From Aminobacter sp. AP02 (GTDB lineage Bacteria > Pseudomonadota > Alphaproteobacteria > Rhizobiales > Rhizobiaceae): DNA of 64,000 nucleotides. How positions within the stretch are numbered: position 1 is the stretch's first letter; every line of letters starts with the position of its first letter. Location: contig NZ_QGGX01000005.1 of NCBI RefSeq assembly GCF_003148805.1, positions 248,001 to 312,000 on the forward strand. Direction: 5' to 3'. The notes under the pieces are model-generated. The model worked only from the letters and a program-made list of their open reading frames with translations. It was not told the origin of the DNA and searched no databases. Positions 63,323 through 64,000 of this stretch are shown one piece after another. A program made the position numbers and the translations under genes.

Positions 63323-63832
63323 TCAGCGATAGGGGGACCAACACTGCTGGCGCGGACCATTGTAGGGCTGGAACGTGTTGTCCCAGGCACGGTAAGAACG
63401 GTACCGGCTGTAGCACCAGCGCGCATGCGGTGACGAGACGCCGGAGCGATAGACGCGGCGGGGCTCATAATAGCGCGGCTGGTAGTAGCGGGGTTCGTAG
63501 TAGCGGTAGGCCGGGACACCAAAATTGAAGTAGATGCCGGTGCCGCCGAAATAGTTGGGGCGGTAGGGCCTGTAGTTCCCACGCCAGTTGTTGTCGTAGC
63601 GGCGATAGTCGCGCCCGCGCCAGCCGTCGCCGCCCCAGCCGTCGTTGCGATACGGCCTGCAGCCGTAGCCGCCGCAATATTGTACTTTCGTCAAATCCGC
63701 ATTTGCTTGAGGAACAGGCGTTGCCGGTCGCGCCAAGCTGGCCGGCCCGGCGGACGCCGCCAAGGGCAAGCCCACCACCAGGCCAAGGGCGACAAGGCCT
63801 GAGCGTGCAAGTGATGAGAGTTCGCGTTTCAT
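63323..63832 (-). CDS. BA14K-like secreted protein
   Basis: 169 residues. Signal peptide [20 protein letters not shown], ending ASA. The middle is Tyr/Arg/Trp/Asn-rich ([20 protein letters not shown] and [17 protein letters not shown]). The C-terminus [20 protein letters not shown], then [13 protein letters not shown], is the BA14K signature and is nearly identical to that of the downstream paralogue. AGGAGA is 6 bp before the ATG at 63832. Probably cell-envelope or secreted; function inferred from the family only. Confidence 0.87.
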   Translation of the reverse strand: MKRELSSLARSGLVALGLVVGLPLAASAGPASLARPATPVPQANADLTKVQYCGGYGCRPYRNDGWGGDGWRGRDYRRYDNNWRGNYRPYRPNYFGGTGIYFNFGVPAYRYYEPRYYQPRYYEPRRVYRSGVSSPHARWCYSRYRSYRAWDNTFQPYNGPRQQCWSPYR

Positions 63833-64000
63833 TGTCGTCTCCTGATATCCGAATCCCAGAGGCCCCAGCCCATAGTTTCGATGGAGGTGAGGCAACTTCC
63901 GCCTTTCAGCCTGAACGTGTCATGAACGGCGCCGGTTCCGGGGCAGGGCTTGTATTTGGCCCGACATGAAGGCAATGCTCGCGGCCATGTCGCTGCGCCT

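Noticed and set aside
63966-64000. Possible start of another plus-strand gene (MKAMLAAMSLR) running off the right edge
   Set aside because: Only 35 bases are visible and there is no clear ribosome site, so it cannot be supported.

Overview
The window is GC-rich, densely packed chromosomal DNA from an alphaproteobacterium of the order Hyphomicrobiales (Rhizobiales), most like Phyllobacteriaceae such as Mesorhizobium or Aminobacter. The assignment rests on a circularly permuted two-piece tmRNA with the tag ANDNYAEARLAA, an alphaproteobacterial SspB next to DUF4169 and ribbon-helix-helix genes, the folA-hflK-hflC-DUF2065-degP order, and BA14K-type secreted proteins. The genus cannot be fixed from this sequence. 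I saw no rRNA, tRNA, CRISPR array, prophage or insertion sequence; most of it is core chromosome with small accessory insertions.

Layout. 1-3.5 kb (minus): a Sco1-type copper chaperone, prmA and an Xaa-Pro aminopeptidase cut by the left edge. 3.6-6.3 kb: small genes (CreA family, hexapeptide acetyltransferase, DUF488, low-affinity iron permease family, DUF1059). 6.4-10.1 kb (minus): a UvrD-type helicase followed by a membrane fatty acid hydroxylase. 10.3-16.6 kb: a triply frameshifted small gene, a secreted three-repeat protein, a Tat-exported dienelactone hydrolase, a thioesterase divergent from a D-lactate dehydrogenase-like flavoprotein, and a GNAT enzyme. 16.7-25.6 kb: a giant AsmA-family protein, the RHH/DUF4169/SspB cluster, a divergent TetR-MFS efflux pair, a diguanylate cyclase and a P-loop ATPase. 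25.7-27.5 kb: permuted ssrA (minus), DUF2853 and thyA.

27.5-35 kb looks like an accessory block between thyA and folA. It holds a deletion scar joining a periplasmic protein gene to an ABC permease remnant, the phosphoketolase-acetate kinase operon (xfp-ackA, sugar phosphates to acetyl phosphate, then ATP and acetate), and an arginase-ornithine cyclodeaminase operon (arginine to ornithine to proline) divergent from an Lrp/AsnC regulator with a perfect inverted repeat beside it. 35-42 kb: folA, hflKC-DUF2065, degP, a GNAT gene and serB, miaA. 42-47.4 kb: a second diguanylate cyclase, minCDE, a small conserved protein and an orphan HerA-like ATPase.

47.5-50.2 kb is ilvIH, preceded by an attenuator: a 17-codon leader peptide with consecutive Leu-Ile-Leu-Val-Val codons, a pause hairpin and an intrinsic terminator, transcribed from a promoter placed so that the leader message would start almost at its AUG. 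51.9-53.5 kb is a cobalt-type nitrile hydratase operon (alpha, beta, accessory protein). 53.6-60.2 kb: GST, GNAT, a RecD-like helicase, an SpoIIAA-like/PP2C pair, pdxJ and kup. 60.4-62.1 kb: a TetR gene cotranscribed with ilvC behind a near-palindromic operator, so two separately controlled branched-chain amino acid loci lie 11 kb apart. The window ends with a PilZ protein and two BA14K-like secreted proteins.
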